64,000 nt of DNA from Ahaetulla prasina (Eukaryota > Chordata > Lepidosauria > Squamata > Colubridae): NCBI RefSeq assembly GCF_028640845.1, contig NC_080546.1:55811409-55875408 (forward strand), written 5' to 3'. The notes under the pieces are model-generated. The model ran no database searches and had not been told where the DNA came from. It saw nothing but the letters and a program-made list of their open reading frames with translations. Numbering within the stretch: the first letter of the stretch is position 1; every line of letters starts with the position of its first letter. Position numbers and translations under genes: made by a program. Below are positions 31,900 to 43,703 of this stretch, piece by piece.

Positions 31900-32880
31900 C
31901 TCTGTGATTCACCTCTATGCATTGCAGTCTGCCTGCTCTACTCCTCCAGTGCCAGTTGTTGTCTTTCCAGACAACTGCTGGGTTCAATAGCTTTCTTTCC
32001 ATATTAGAAGCAGGCTCCAGGCAGATGCCATAGTTCTCTATAGGGGTGGCAGGAGGAGCTGTTGATCACTTGCATGATGTAGGCCAAGGGTCTCTCTTGG
32101 TCTTGTTGGGGGTGACCCATCTGTGTGCTGCTAGTATTCCAACAGGTCTAGCTCCATTGTGATCGCCAGCTGGTATCATACCTCTAGTTTGTCTGGAATT
32201 CCTCAGGACAGGCAATTTTGATGTAGTTCCTTATGTAGTCCATTTTGGAAGTGGTTGACCAGTAAGCATTCCAGCCAACCTATCAGCTTCCCAGCCAGGC
32301 TGTGGAACTCCTGAATGTATTTGGTTACTGGGCAGCTCTCCTGCCCGGTAACTTCTTATTGGACAGATCCTGGATTCTACTTGGCAGACCCAGGCAGGGT
32401 GTCCAAACATGACTCAAAGTTCATCTAGGAGGACATCCGCATTCCTCAGCTCGGGTGTTCCTTCGTCATGGTGGTACATCACCTACTCTACCACCTATCC
32501 TCTAGGTTCAAAGTGATGGTGTACATGCAGGCAGCTTCATCCAGATACATTGGCCCATACTGCTCCAGATAATTATACACCTGGTTCAGGAAGCAGGCTA
32601 GTTGGCTGATTTCTCCACTCTGCCTGACCATCACACCTTCAGGTCAGGGCAAATGGATCTGGCCACGATCCCCTTCTCATGCACTTGTGGATGCTCCATT
32701 CTCACTTTGGATTGGGTTTCCACCGTCTGAGCCTCGGCATCTGCTTGGGTGAGTACTGGTGCCTCCCGAGGGGGGAGTGATCCAGGCTTCACTGTGGCAT
32801 CAGCTTTTCACTCCATTCCAGACATCATTAGGTCACAACTCTCTTGGGGTTATTCGAGCAGGCTGAGTTGAATTAGGAGA
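31900..32880 (-). pseudogene. Gypsy gag-like region
   Basis: A minus-strand stretch near 32620-32510 reads ISQLACFLNQVYNYLEQYGP, resembling the start of the gypsy capsid domain, and the region near 32290 has a matching capsid-like segment in another frame. No continuous frame survives. The position between the 5' LTR and RT supports the call. Confidence 0.5.
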
Positions 32881-32890
32881 GCTGGTTTAA

Positions 32891-33272
32891 TGTCAACTGT
32901 CCAATAGCAAACCCAAAACAAGGTATCGGTCCAGAATCACTCTCAGGAGAATTGAATTCTCAAAAGTAAAACTTTATTCGATACCCCATGTTGGTACTGA
33001 AGAAACAATACCAGCTCTGGTTTTCTGCACAAATGTTTGTCTTGTTACTTTCTCCTCCCCACTCCTGGTTGATCACATTGACCAATTACGAGATGATCTT
33101 TTGTTATGAGAAAAGTCCATCTCTTTCTCAAGCGCCTGCAGCAGTGACCTTTCTAGCTCCATACTCTCACAATGCCTGCATACATTCTGCACATTTTATT
33201 TCCCTACCCCCAGTTTATTGATAAGTTGAAAAGCATTAGGTTTGAAAGAAGCAAAACAGTTCAATCTTGACA
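32891..33272 (-). repeat. 5' LTR of the gypsy element
   Basis: Partner of 27998-28320 with TGTCAA...TTGACA ends. It is about 60 bp longer than the other LTR because of indels (extra sequence around 32910-32930 and 33030-33110). Confidence 0.88.
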
Positions 33273-35550
33273 AAGACATCTTTTACTCCCCTTATATCTC
33301 TGCCTTCTATGCTACCCATACTCTTACTGTGTGCAGCAGTAACACCAGTTACTGTGAGTAACACTCCACAGACCCAAATCATATGAGTATGAATAAGCTC
33401 AAAAAGAAGTGAATATGATATCTTTAATATACTAACACATAAATGTACACACACACACACAGCATTGTTATTAGAAAGTCTAATTCTAATTAAGTGCAGA
33501 AGATATAAATAATATATTGTATTCACTTATTCCTTGAGTAAAAAAAGAAAAGAAATGATGTTATATGATTTATTAATTAGAGAAAGGCTGACTAATAGAT
33601 ATTGAAAAATAGTATCCTTATAAATAAAATTAAACCTCAGAATATGCTGTAAAAGTAAGAGGGGATTGGCATATTAGAGGAACAAAATCAGGAAAGTTGC
33701 AGTGGGAATTGATCAAGCAAAACTGTGAGTGTGATTCATGAATTTAAAAATTACAGTTACTGCTTTGCTAGAAAGAGTATTGTCACACACAGAACTATTC
33801 ACAAAGAGAATCTGGACAACAGTGAAGTGCAACTGAAGCAACAGCAAATACATATTAGTCCCCTGAAAAGCTTTGAACAGATGATTTGATTAGAAGAAAA
33901 TTTAATCAAATCATCTTTTTGAAGCAATCATTGGAGATGAATTGCCTGCAAAAACTTCTATTGGAAGTAGATCTATCAGTCTTCAATCCAGTAAAACTTT
34001 TGCATTCTTTCTCCTTGCCCTATGTAATACTGAAAGGCTTGAAAGGAGTATAAACTAAAAGGCAATGTTAAGAAAGCAATAAAATGTACTCAATATCTCT
34101 TAAAATAATGATAAATCATTGCATCATAGGACAGTTCATAAACATAATGAGGCGAAAAATTTAATAGAAAGTTGTTCCTTCAGAGTATGAAAATAGGAAC
34201 TTGCTAAAAGTCTAACCAATTGACATTCTAGAAGGTATTTCAAATGTTAATATTGTTAAAGTTTTCTGATAGCCATAAAATTATGCCATTGTTAATGTCT
34301 TACATTTTATGATTTCAAAGACTGAAACAAAATCCAAATTGCCTTTTAATGATCAATTTCTTGAGCACTGAATTATATTCAATTCGCCATAAATCTTAAG
34401 ATTTCCAACATAAAAGAATGACATTCATTTTTAACTTAATTATTTGATAAGATTAGCAATACATTATTAATCAGATTTCTACTATCATATACATGAAAAA
34501 TTATCTAGTACTTGTCAAATAAAAATTCCTGAGTTCTTTAAAAATTGACAACCATTTCACTACAGATGTCCTCCATAGAACTTGAAGCATTACTGCACTA
34601 GTCATTGACTTCAGTTTCTTTTCATTTCATGATTCTACACCTTGAATACTAATGTTCAACCTCAGAGGAGTTTGAAGCAAAAGGACATGTCCTCTTGCGT
34701 ATTTATAATTTTTTGTTGCTCTGATTTTATGATCCTCACAGTATTAACATTATGTCTTGTAAGCCATTCTTTTAAGAGAAATTCAGGGCCAAATGTAGAG
34801 ATAAAAGTGTCCCAATTTTATGAGAGTGGCCTATAGCATAGTTTCATAAATGAATGCTGTATTATAATTTGTAAATGATAAACTTTGACAATGTAATTGC
34901 TCCCAAGGAACAGGTGTAATTGCAAAGTCTTAATTACCCAAAACTTCTTTAGAGCTTGTGTGTGTTTGTGTATGTATTCTTATTAACATAATCAAACAAA
35001 GCCTATTCCCTACTATACATAGTTCCTCATGAATTTTTTACATCTTTCTTTTGTGTAACATGCAGAAATCCAAGCATCCTGGAGAACAGCAGAATTTTTT
35101 AAAAAAACTATGAAAACTTCATTTCAGTGGGTTTGATAGTGTTCACAAAATGTGATTCATTTAATTTAATTAATTTGCAAAGATTTAACAGACCCATTGA
35201 AACAATAAGGAAATAAGAAGTAGACATTCATCTAAACCACAACTAATACAATCAATATAAATTAAAATTAAAAAAATCCCAGTTATTTAATTTGTCCTGG
35301 CATATTGATTCACAGTATTGGTTTTTATTTGGTTTTCATGTATCAGTCATTTAGGATATTAATGGTCTAAATAAACTCTCTTAAACTGTAGGCATTTGAT
35401 GTAGTTCCTTCAAGAAAAACATATTTGAAATGGATACTATATATATAGCGATTCTCAGACATTCTGGTTTAAGAGGTATTTGTTTTAATTATTAGTCTTA
35501 TCACTCACATGTGAAAACATCTCTCTCACAAAGAAACATTGTCATCTTAG
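33273..35550. other. Unassigned AT-rich sequence
   Basis: No gene or repeat family recognised over about 2.3 kb. Confidence 0.55.
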
Positions 35551-35797
35551 AGCTGTGATGGCATAGTGGTTAGAATGCAGTACTACAGGCTACTTCTGCT
35601 GACTGTTGGCTGCCTGCAATTTAGCAGATCAAATCTCACCAGGTTCACAGTTGACTCAGCTTTCCATCCTTCTGAGGTCGGTAAAATGAGGACCCAGATT
35701 AATGGGGGCAATATGCTGATTCTGTAAATCGCTTAGAGAGGATCTGTAAAGCACTGTGAAGTGGTATATAAATCTAAGTGTTATTGCTATTGCTATC
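35551..35797 (+). mobile_element. tRNA-derived squamate-type SINE
   Basis: Starts gctgtgatggcatagtggtt (A-box-like) with gatcaaatctcacc as B-box-like, then ttgactcagctttccatcc, taaaatgaggacccag and a tail with cttagagagg, gcactgtgaagtgg and tatataaat, ending in tattgctattgcta repeats. The middle is shared with 15766-16022 and 48903-49195, but the 3' end differs, so it is a sister family. Confidence 0.88.
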
Positions 35798-36245
35798 ATT
35801 TACTATGTGCTAGTCTTCCCTTGATAAATTTAATTATCAAGAAGGGGTAACGCTAATCAACAAGTGGAACTTCTGTTTCCAGATACACCCTTAACATCCT
35901 CAAACTGGCTTCTATGGTTGTAATCTGGTCCAATTTTGGAAACCAAATCAAGGTGAATCTAAGAGATAGTACCTAAAAGAATCATTTATACTTTTGGTTT
36001 AATGTAAATCAAAAATATGAATGATAATATAATTATTACGAATTTAAGCATAGGAAAAAGAAATACTATTTAAGCATGGGAAAAAGAAATAAGAAGCAAA
36101 GTAGACTGAACAAAAGTAAATTTGTAATTTTTCACAAAGTAAAAGAAGTCATTGTACATTAGTAGGTCACTGAGACATATATAATAAATATGGTGAAAAT
36201 TTTAAACTATTTAAAAATGTGTATCACTCCACCTGTAGTGAATAA
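35798..36245. other. Unassigned AT-rich sequence
   Basis: No gene or repeat family recognised. Confidence 0.55.
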
Positions 36246-36450
36246 AACATTTTATAAACTTTCTTTCTTTCTTTTCTTTCTTTCTTTCTTTCTTTCTTTT
36301 TCTTTCTTTCTTTCTTTTTCTTTTTTTCCTTCCTTCCTTCCTTCCTTCCTTCCTTCCTTCCTTCCTTCCTTCCTTCCTTCCTTCCTTCCTTCCTTCCTTC
36401 TTTCTTTCTCTCTCTCTCTCTTTCTTTTTCTTTCTGTCTCTTTTGTTTCT
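36246..36450 (+). repeat. (CTTT)n / (CTTC)n pyrimidine microsatellite
   Basis: A mosaic of cttt units, then about 20 cttc units (36328-36400), then cttt and ct units. The open frames across it on both strands are products of the repeat. Confidence 0.97.
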
Positions 36451-37207
36451 GTCTCATTTCTTTTGTTTAAACATATATACATTTTAAAGAAGCTTCATAC
36501 TTTACCTAATGTGTCCTTGTATATGTGTTTAAGTTTAATAAGAGATAATTGCAGCTATTAAAGGTGTGGGCTTTTTAGTATAATGGTTTTTGTTAAATTG
36601 TAAACACTTTCATTTTCATTCTTAACTCAATAGAGGATTTTTGTTAAGCATGTTTAAAATCTTGCAAATTTTATCCCTCTAACAGCTCTGGTTTAGCAGC
36701 ATTTCTTAATTACCACCAAATTAATATCTTTACTTTTCATTTAAGCAAGTATGCATAAATGGAATGAATACACATGCTTTAATCTACTGTGTTAAAGTAG
36801 GAAAAACAATAACAAGTGAAATGCTATTAATTAATTAATTGGCATTATTCTCAATCTGAAAATGCAAACTAAAAGGATGGAAATATTTAAAACAGTTTCA
36901 ATTGTCATTTATAATAAACATATATGATGTACTGAGAGTAAACATTGAAACAATGGACTTTACATTTTGAAGCTGTTTTCTAAAATATTGTCAAGAATGT
37001 GAATTATTGTCTTTGCATTTATTTACTGTGTGACTAACTGTATTTCTAATTTTTCTCAGTGACTTCTTATTTCTATCATAGATAGTAATTAAAATTATTC
37101 AGAACTATCATAGTTGCTTTAGAAGGATTTTCTTGTGGAGCTCATATAAATAACAATAGCAAATAAATATTCAACGTGTTCTGAATAATATGGGAATAAT
37201 AAACAAT
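36451..37207. other. Unassigned AT-rich sequence
   Basis: No gene or repeat family recognised. Confidence 0.55.
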
Positions 37208-38246
37208 TAGAATAGAATAGAATAGAATAGAATAGAATTTTTTATTGGCCAAGATTGGACACACAAGGAATTTGTCTTGGTGCATATGCTCTCAGTGTAC
37301 ATAAAAGAAAAGATACGTTCATCAAGGTACAACATTTACAACACAATTGATGGTCAATATATCAATATAAATCATAAGGATTGCCAGCAACAAAGTTACA
37401 GTCATACAGTCATAGGTGGAAAGAGATTGGTGATGGGAACGATGAGAAGATTAATAGTAGTGCAGATTTAGTAAATAGTTTGACAGTGTTGAGGGAATTA
37501 TTTGTTTAGCAGAGTGATGGCCTTTGGGAAAAAACTGTTCTTGTGTCTAGTTGCTCTGGTGTGCAGTGCTCTATAGCGTCGTTTTGAGGGTAGGAGTTGA
37601 AACAGTTTATGTCCAGGATGCGAGGGATCTGTAAATATTTTCACGGCCCTCTTCTTGATTCGTGCAGTATACAGGTCCTCAATGGAAGGCAGGTTGGTAG
37701 CAATTATTTTTTCTGCAGTTCTAATTATCCTCTGAAGTCTGTGTTTTTCTTTTTGGGTTGCAGAACCGAACCAGACAGTTATAGAGGTGCAAATGACAGA
37801 CTCAGTGATTCCCCTGTAGAACTGAATCAGCAGCTCCTTGGGCAGTTTGAGCTTATTGAGTTGGCGCAGAAAGAACATTCTTTGTTGTCATTTTTTGATG
37901 ATGTTTTTGATGTTAGCTGTCCATTTTAGATCTTGCGATATGATAGAACCTAGAAATTTAAAAGTTTCTACTGTTGATACTGTGTTGTCTAGTATTGTGA
38001 GAGGTGGAAGTATGGAAGGGTTTCTCCTAAAGTCTACCACCATTTCTACGGTTTTGAGTGTGTTCAGTTCCAGATTGTTTTGGTTGCACCACAAGGCTAG
38101 TCATTCGACCTCTCGACAATGCGGATTCGTCATTGTCTTGAATGAGACCAATCACTGTTGTGTCATCTGCGAACTTCAGTAGCTTAACAGATGATCGTTG
38201 GAGATGCAGTCATTGGTATACAGAGAGAAGAGAAGTGGGGAGATTA
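37208..38246 (-). mobile_element. Rex1-like (CR1-group) LINE, 3' end
   Basis: The minus strand encodes KFADDTTVIGLIQDNDE near 38190 (RT motif C, across a frameshift), then WCNQNNLELNTLKTVEMVVDF and FKFLGSIIS (38094-37888), and LLIQFYRGITESVICTSITVWFG with LFQLLPSKRRYRAL (37878-37498). The element ends at a (TTCTA)n tail (plus strand 37208-37237). It is 5' truncated near 38246. The clade name is from recall of conserved RT C-terminal motifs and is less certain than the LINE call. Confidence 0.75.
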
Positions 38247-39107
38247 ATAATTAATCATACATAAAAACTGCATAACTTTCTTGGGCAGGCTGAGATATTA
38301 TGAGTGTCATTCTAAGTGACTGTCATGCCATGGAACCAGTTACAAGCTGTCAGATTGAATGGATAATCAAGTAATATACCTTGGTTGAGAAAATAATACA
38401 AAGAAGAAATTAAGTCTGGGTTTCAACTAGACTAACTTTGAGCCTTGTGAAATTGTCTATGAAATACCTTGATCTAGTTTTTCCGGTGATGATCTGGATC
38501 ACCACTGTTTACCCAAAAGATTTTCAGGAATATAACTAGCACTTGAGGAATGTGCTGCACATATAAACCTATTCATCTAACTCTGTCAGGCAGCAAAAAT
38601 CGGACAGATGTGTGGTGATTCTTCCAAGCAAAGTTCTTTATCGTTCCACACCTATAGACAGAAACTTGCCAGATTGAGCACTCCACTATGTGCCTCAAGT
38701 ATATCCTCTCAGAACTTTTTTTTTCTCATATAAAATATCTGGACTCAGCTGCCCCTTATTCCTCTGGAATGCATACCCTTCTCCTGGAATCTAGCTTACT
38801 ACATTGCATCACAAACTGTTTTTAATTTAATCCTGAGGATGCCTGCTTGCATTTCCTTTTAGTAAAGGCCATTTCTTATCCTCACTTGATCCTTGTTTTT
38901 AATGCTTTATTTACTTTTTTAAATCACTTTGTTCTATTTTTAGTACTATTTTTAGAGCTTAAGAAGGGAAGACATAATATTATTTAACATATATTAAAAT
39001 GTGCAACTCCAAAATAGAAAGTAGAGCAGGAATAAAACAGCAATAAGAAATAAAAAAAAAATTACAGGCAGTGAAAAATTGAACAAGAGTGTTCAGAGTA
39101 ATGTTAC

Positions 39108-39108
<1 letters not shown>
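38247..39108. other. Unassigned AT-rich sequence
   Basis: No gene or clear repeat recognised. Confidence 0.5.
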
Positions 39109-39159
<51 letters not shown>

Positions 39160-39945
39160 TTGTTTATATTTATATACCGCCCTATCTCCCAAAGGACTCA
39201 GGGCGGTTTACAGGCATTTAAAAGCAATAAATACAATCTAAAAACAATTAAAAAACTTATTCAAAAGCCTAATAATTAAAAATATAAAAAAATTAAAACC
39301 CAAGTTAAAACCCACAAACTAAAATCTAACTCAGTCCTGCGCAGTTAAATAGGTATGTTTTAAGCTCGCGGCGGAAGGTCCGAAGGTCCGGAAGCTGACG
39401 AAGTCCTGGGGGCAGTTCATTCCAGAGGGTGGGAGCCCCCACAGAGAAGCCCCTTCCCCTGGGCGTCGCCAGACGACATTGCCTCGCTGACGGCACCCTG
39501 AGGAGTCCCTCTCTGTGAGAGCGCACGGGTCGGTGAGAGGTATTCGGTAGCAGTAGGCGGTCCCGTAGATAACCCGGCCCTATGCCATGGAGCGCTTTAA
39601 AGGTGGTCACCAAAACCTTGAAGCGCACCTGGAAGGCCACAGGTAGCCAGTGCAGTCTGCGCAGGATGGGTGTTATACGGGAGCCACGAGGGGCTCCCTC
39701 TATCACCCGCGCAGCCGCATTCTGGACTAACTGCAGCCTCCGGATGCCCTTCAAGGGGAGCCCCATGTAGAGAGCATTGCAGTAATCCAGGCGAGACGTC
39801 ACGAGTGCGTGGGTGACTGTGCACAGGGCATCTCGGTCCAGAAAGGGGCGCAACTGGCGCACCAGGCGAACCTGGTAAAACGCTCTCCTGGAGACGGCCA
39901 TCAAATGATCTTCCAAAGACAGCCGTTCGTTCATAATACTTATGA
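39109..39945 (-). mobile_element. L2-like LINE, 3' end with 202-codon open frame
   Basis: The minus-strand frame 39934-39326 is open for 202 codons: LSLEDHLMAVSRRAFYQVR, SRLDYCNALYMGLPLKG, LVQNAAARVIEGAP, HWLPVAFQVRFKVLV and TLWNELPPGLRQL, the C-terminal region of L2/CR1-type RT. The 3' UTR ends aaaccgccctgagtcctttg, gggcggtatataaat and a (TAAA)n tail (plus 39109-39164). The intact frame and higher GC mark it as younger than the copy at 24945. It is 5' truncated at about 39945. Confidence 0.85.
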
Positions 39946-40182
39946 AAATATCTTACATTCACTTAACTACTATAAAAATAAAAGCAATAATCAATAATTA
40001 GTAAAGGCAACCACTATGATAAGAGTTATCAATCAGAATAAACAATTAATAATTTTTATCTAACAATTTTTTTTCAATCAATAATATTTATACAGGTCTT
40101 TTGGAAGTTCTTCTCATTCAGTGGAAGTAACACAACTGTTTAGTGATAAGATCTGATCTGTAAACCAAATCTAAGTACCGTA

Positions 40183-40559
40183 CTTATAATCAGTGGTGGG
40201 ATTCAGCCAATTTGCACCTACTTGGGAGAACCGGTTGTTAACTTTCAAAGCAGTTCGGAGAACTGGTTGTTGAAAGAAATCTTATTTTGTTTTTTTCCAC
40301 TTTATAGGGCTAATCCTGTAAGGAAGGCAGGAAGGAAACATTGTGGTGTTGTTTCTAGCCTAATCTTTATTGCCCTCCTTACAAAAACTGCCTCACTGGT
40401 TAACCTTTATTACATTGTAACAGCTAAGGTGAAGTGCCCATCAATGCGAGTGACGTTGAGTTGGCCATGCCCACACGGTCACATGACCATCGAGCCACGC
40501 CTACCATTAGGGCAGAGAACCAGTTGTTTAAATATATGAATCCCACTATGGCTTATAAT
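40183..40559. mobile_element. Miniature hAT element (361 bp) with perfect 8-bp duplication
   Basis: Element 40191-40551 begins cagtggtgggattcagcc and ends tgaatcccactatgg. Flanks CTTATAAT at 40183-40190 and 40552-40559 are identical. A shorter relative in opposite orientation is at 52413-52550. Confidence 0.9.
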
Positions 40560-41087
40560 ATATTATAAAGTTTGGTACAGTGAGTTCATCTCATTCTTTT
40601 ATGTCCTGGAAAATCCTAAATTTGTCAGTCCTTTTTTAAAAAGTTATGAGTTTTTTTTGCTACTTATCTATTTCTTACATTCTTATATTCCTCATTGGAA
40701 CTTACTTTATCTTTCTTAAGATGTCTTCTCATATTTTTTCCAATCTACAAATTGGTATCCTTGAATACGTATTTATTTTATTTTGACAAGTAAATTCCCT
40801 GGCACTTAATTGGTTTAATATTGATCCTAAATCCTGAACACTATTATTCCTCAATTGTTGTTTTCCCTTTTAATATAGATTCCACATAATCATTTGTTTC
40901 TTGTTGTTGTAAATCTGATATCCTAATACTGAATAATATCTACAGATATTTCATTGATCCATTGATAACTGTAAATACAGCATCACTTAGTAATTATAAA
41001 TACAGCAACATCAGAGAATAATTCTAGATTCATGCTTTGCCAGTTTGATTCTTGTTTTTTATATTGTTCTATTTTCTTTGGCAGTGG
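40560..41087. other. Unassigned AT-rich sequence
   Basis: No gene or repeat recognised. Confidence 0.55.
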
Positions 41088-42790
41088 TTCTAATAGAATA
41101 GAATAAAAACTTTATTGTCACTTTAAATGTACGCTAATCAGCATACATTAAAATGAAATTTCATTGCTTTCAGCTCTCAGAAGATAACCATTATGCATAT
41201 ACCCACATACACATATATGACACAGAGAAACATCACAGTCTAATTCAAACATGGCAAGAAAAAAAAAGAATCCTGCGAGTTTACAAGAGGGATGGCATAA
41301 AGAACAAAGCTGTTACAGAATCTAGTAGTCTTGCTATAGACACTTTGAACCTCCTCCCAGAGGGGAGCAATAGAAACAGACCATGAAATGGGTGTGTGGA
41401 GTCTCTAACAATGCTTTGCGGTCTGAGCACATAGTGCTTATAAGCAGTATCCTGAATAATGGGAAGCAAGGTTCCTATAATCTTCTCAGCTGTCCTTACC
41501 ACTCTCTGTATGGACCTTCTATCTGAAGATGCTGCCACCAAATCAAGCAATGATGCAGTTTGTTAAAACGCTCTCAATCATGCCTCTATAAAAAGTGGCC
41601 AGGACAGAAGGGGAAAATGTGCTTTCCTCATCTGATGCAGGAAATGTAAATGCTGGTTTGCACACTTCACTAATGCTAATGTATGAACAAACTAAGTCAG
41701 ATTGCTAGTTATCTGCACCCCAGATATTTAATATGATTCGCCATGTCCACAGCTGCAGCCTTAATATAAAGTGGAGTATGACTATGCTCACTCTTTCCAA
41801 AATCAACAATGATCTCCTTTGTTTTGTTAACATTCAAAACCAGGTTATTTTTATTGCACCAAAGCCTTCACCTCCTCCCTATAAGACCCACTGCTGTTAT
41901 CTGCATACTTCACAATATGATTCATCACAGACTTGGCATAGCAGTCATGGGTCATCAAGGTGAACAGTAATGGACTCAAGACATAGCCCCATGGGAAACC
42001 CCCCTACTCAAGGAGATGGAATTGAAAACTTTTCTTCCAACTCACACAAACTGGGGCCCATCAATAAGGAAATCAAGTACCTAGTTACATAAAAAAAAGT
42101 ATTAAAATCTAATAGGTCCAGTTTGTTCACCAAATGCTGAGGAATGATTGGGTTGAATGCTGAACTAAAACCAACATACAGCATTCACACATGAGTATTT
42201 TTCCCTTCCAGGTGAGCCAAACTAAGATAAAATGCACAAGAAAGTGCATCATCTATAGAGGGGTTCTTCTAATAAGCAAACTGTAATGAATCAAATGCAG
42301 GGGAAGGCATGAAACAATATAGACATTTACCAATCTCTCAAAATACTTCATCATAATAGAAGTGAGACCAACTGGATGGTAATCATTAAGATATGTAATT
42401 ATAGATTTTTGGGGGACTGGTACAATGATTTCAGTCTTTAAAAAAAATGGAACCATGGCCTAATGCAGCAAAAGATTGAAGATGTCTGTTAAGAACAGAG
42501 GGCAGCCGGTCAGCACACTCCTTAAGTAGTCACCCAGGGATATTATCAGCCTTTCATGGGTTGACTTTCTGCAGGAACTTCCAAACAGGAAGGGGAACAG
42601 CCTTTCTTGCTGGAATGTTATTTGAGGCCTCAAACCATCCAAAAAAACATGTTTAGTTTATTTAGAAAATCCACATCACTCTTACAAATCAGGGAAGCTG
42701 CCTTATAGTCAGTAATAACCTAGACACCTTGCCACATGCATCAATGTTAATGCCAGTGTAAATAAAGGAGAGTGAAATCAACTTTGTCTT
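41088..42790 (-). mobile_element. Rex1-like (CR1-group) LINE, RT region to 3' end, degenerate
   Basis: On the minus strand: FLNKLNMFFGWFEASN near 42690-42640, IIVPVPQKS and YLNDYHPVGLTSIMMKYFERLV near 42430-42340 (RT entry), and RVVRTAEKIIGTLLP with LLPSGRRF near 41500-41350, matching IIRTAEKIIATNLP and LLPSKRRY in the copy at 37208-38246. The end is an attctatt tail near 41095. Many stops; 5' limit approximate. Confidence 0.7.
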
Positions 42791-43461
42791 GTCCCTTTGA
42801 AAAACATTTTTGTGATAAAAGTCCATTTTCAATTGTGAGGAAACCTGAATTATAAGTCATTTTTTTAATGTCATGAATATAAAAGTTCATTCCAAATTAT
42901 AAAAAGCTAACTTTAACTCCTTTAATATAAAAGTAAAGAATTACATTTCAATTCTTGGAAATATAAATGTTTCTTTTCCACAAATCAAGATGAATCTCAT
43001 TTATATAACATGAACTGAGAGTAAACAAAAAAGATCTATAAGCATCATCCCTTTCTCCTTCAAATGGATACAAACATAAATATTTATTTGTTCAGAAAAA
43101 TAACTTTGTTCCTCTGTTCACAAAGTATGCACAAGAATACATATGTTGGGAATGTAGTTTATATACATGGAAATTGCAGCACGTTTATGCCTATCATAAA
43201 TAAATAATTAAGATTGCATAGCAGAATTTCTGAATTTAAAAAAATCCACTAGACATACAACTAGTAAAAAATATCCTGTAAGAATTCTATGAGCAATTTC
43301 TCTTCAAAAAATATGAATTCATAAAATTATGATAATGTTGTAGTTGGATTATTATTGTGAAAATTCACCATCAAAACTAGAGCTAACTGAAATTGATTTG
43401 TTTTTTAATGAAAAAAAATCTTATTTCTTTCCCTTGTTCTCATTTTTTTTTAAAAATGCAC
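42791..43461. other. Unassigned AT-rich sequence
   Basis: No gene or repeat recognised. Confidence 0.55.
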
Positions 43462-43703
43462 TATTTATTATTTTATTCATTTGTATCCCACCTTTATTAT
43501 TTTTACAAATAACTCAATACAATGAACATATCCAACAAACATTCCTCCTACTATTCTTTCCACAACAACCCTGTTACGTGCGTTGGACTGAGAGAGGGTG
43601 ACTGGCCTAAGGTTACCCAACTGGCTTTCATGACTAAAGCTGGACTACAATTCATGGTCTCCCACTTTTAACCTGGTGCCTTAACCACTAGATCAACCTG
43701 ATT
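43462..43703 (-). mobile_element. tRNA-derived SINE, minus strand
   Basis: On the minus strand it begins gatctagtggttaaggc (A-box-like), has a B-box-like gaattgtagtcc, continues gaaagccagttgggtaacc and ccagtcaccctctctcag, and ends aaaggtgggatacaaatgaa plus a TAAAA-rich tail. This is the pattern of common squamate tRNA SINEs. The family differs from the other three SINE types in the window. Confidence 0.7.

Larger units (their letters stand above)
27998..33272 (-). mobile_element. Ty3/gypsy chromovirus-type LTR retrotransposon, degenerate
   Basis: Two related LTRs (27998-28320 and 32891-33272) begin TGTCAA and end TTGACA and are flanked by cagac / aagac (4 of 5). Between them, on the minus strand, lie gag-like, RT, RNase H, integrase and a C-terminal segment. 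Integrase lies after RT and RNase H, which is the gypsy order. Stops and frameshifts are numerous. A SINE (28388-28742) and a miniature hAT element (29120-29323) are inserted within it, so both are younger than the LTR element. Confidence 0.88.

Noticed and set aside
33273..35550. Host exons in the long AT-rich gap
   Set aside because: Short open frames only, with no protein-like composition, splice-site pairs or recognisable domains.
36190..36561. Ser/Phe/Leu-rich frames over the pyrimidine tract
   Set aside because: Low-complexity translation of cttt and cttc repeats.
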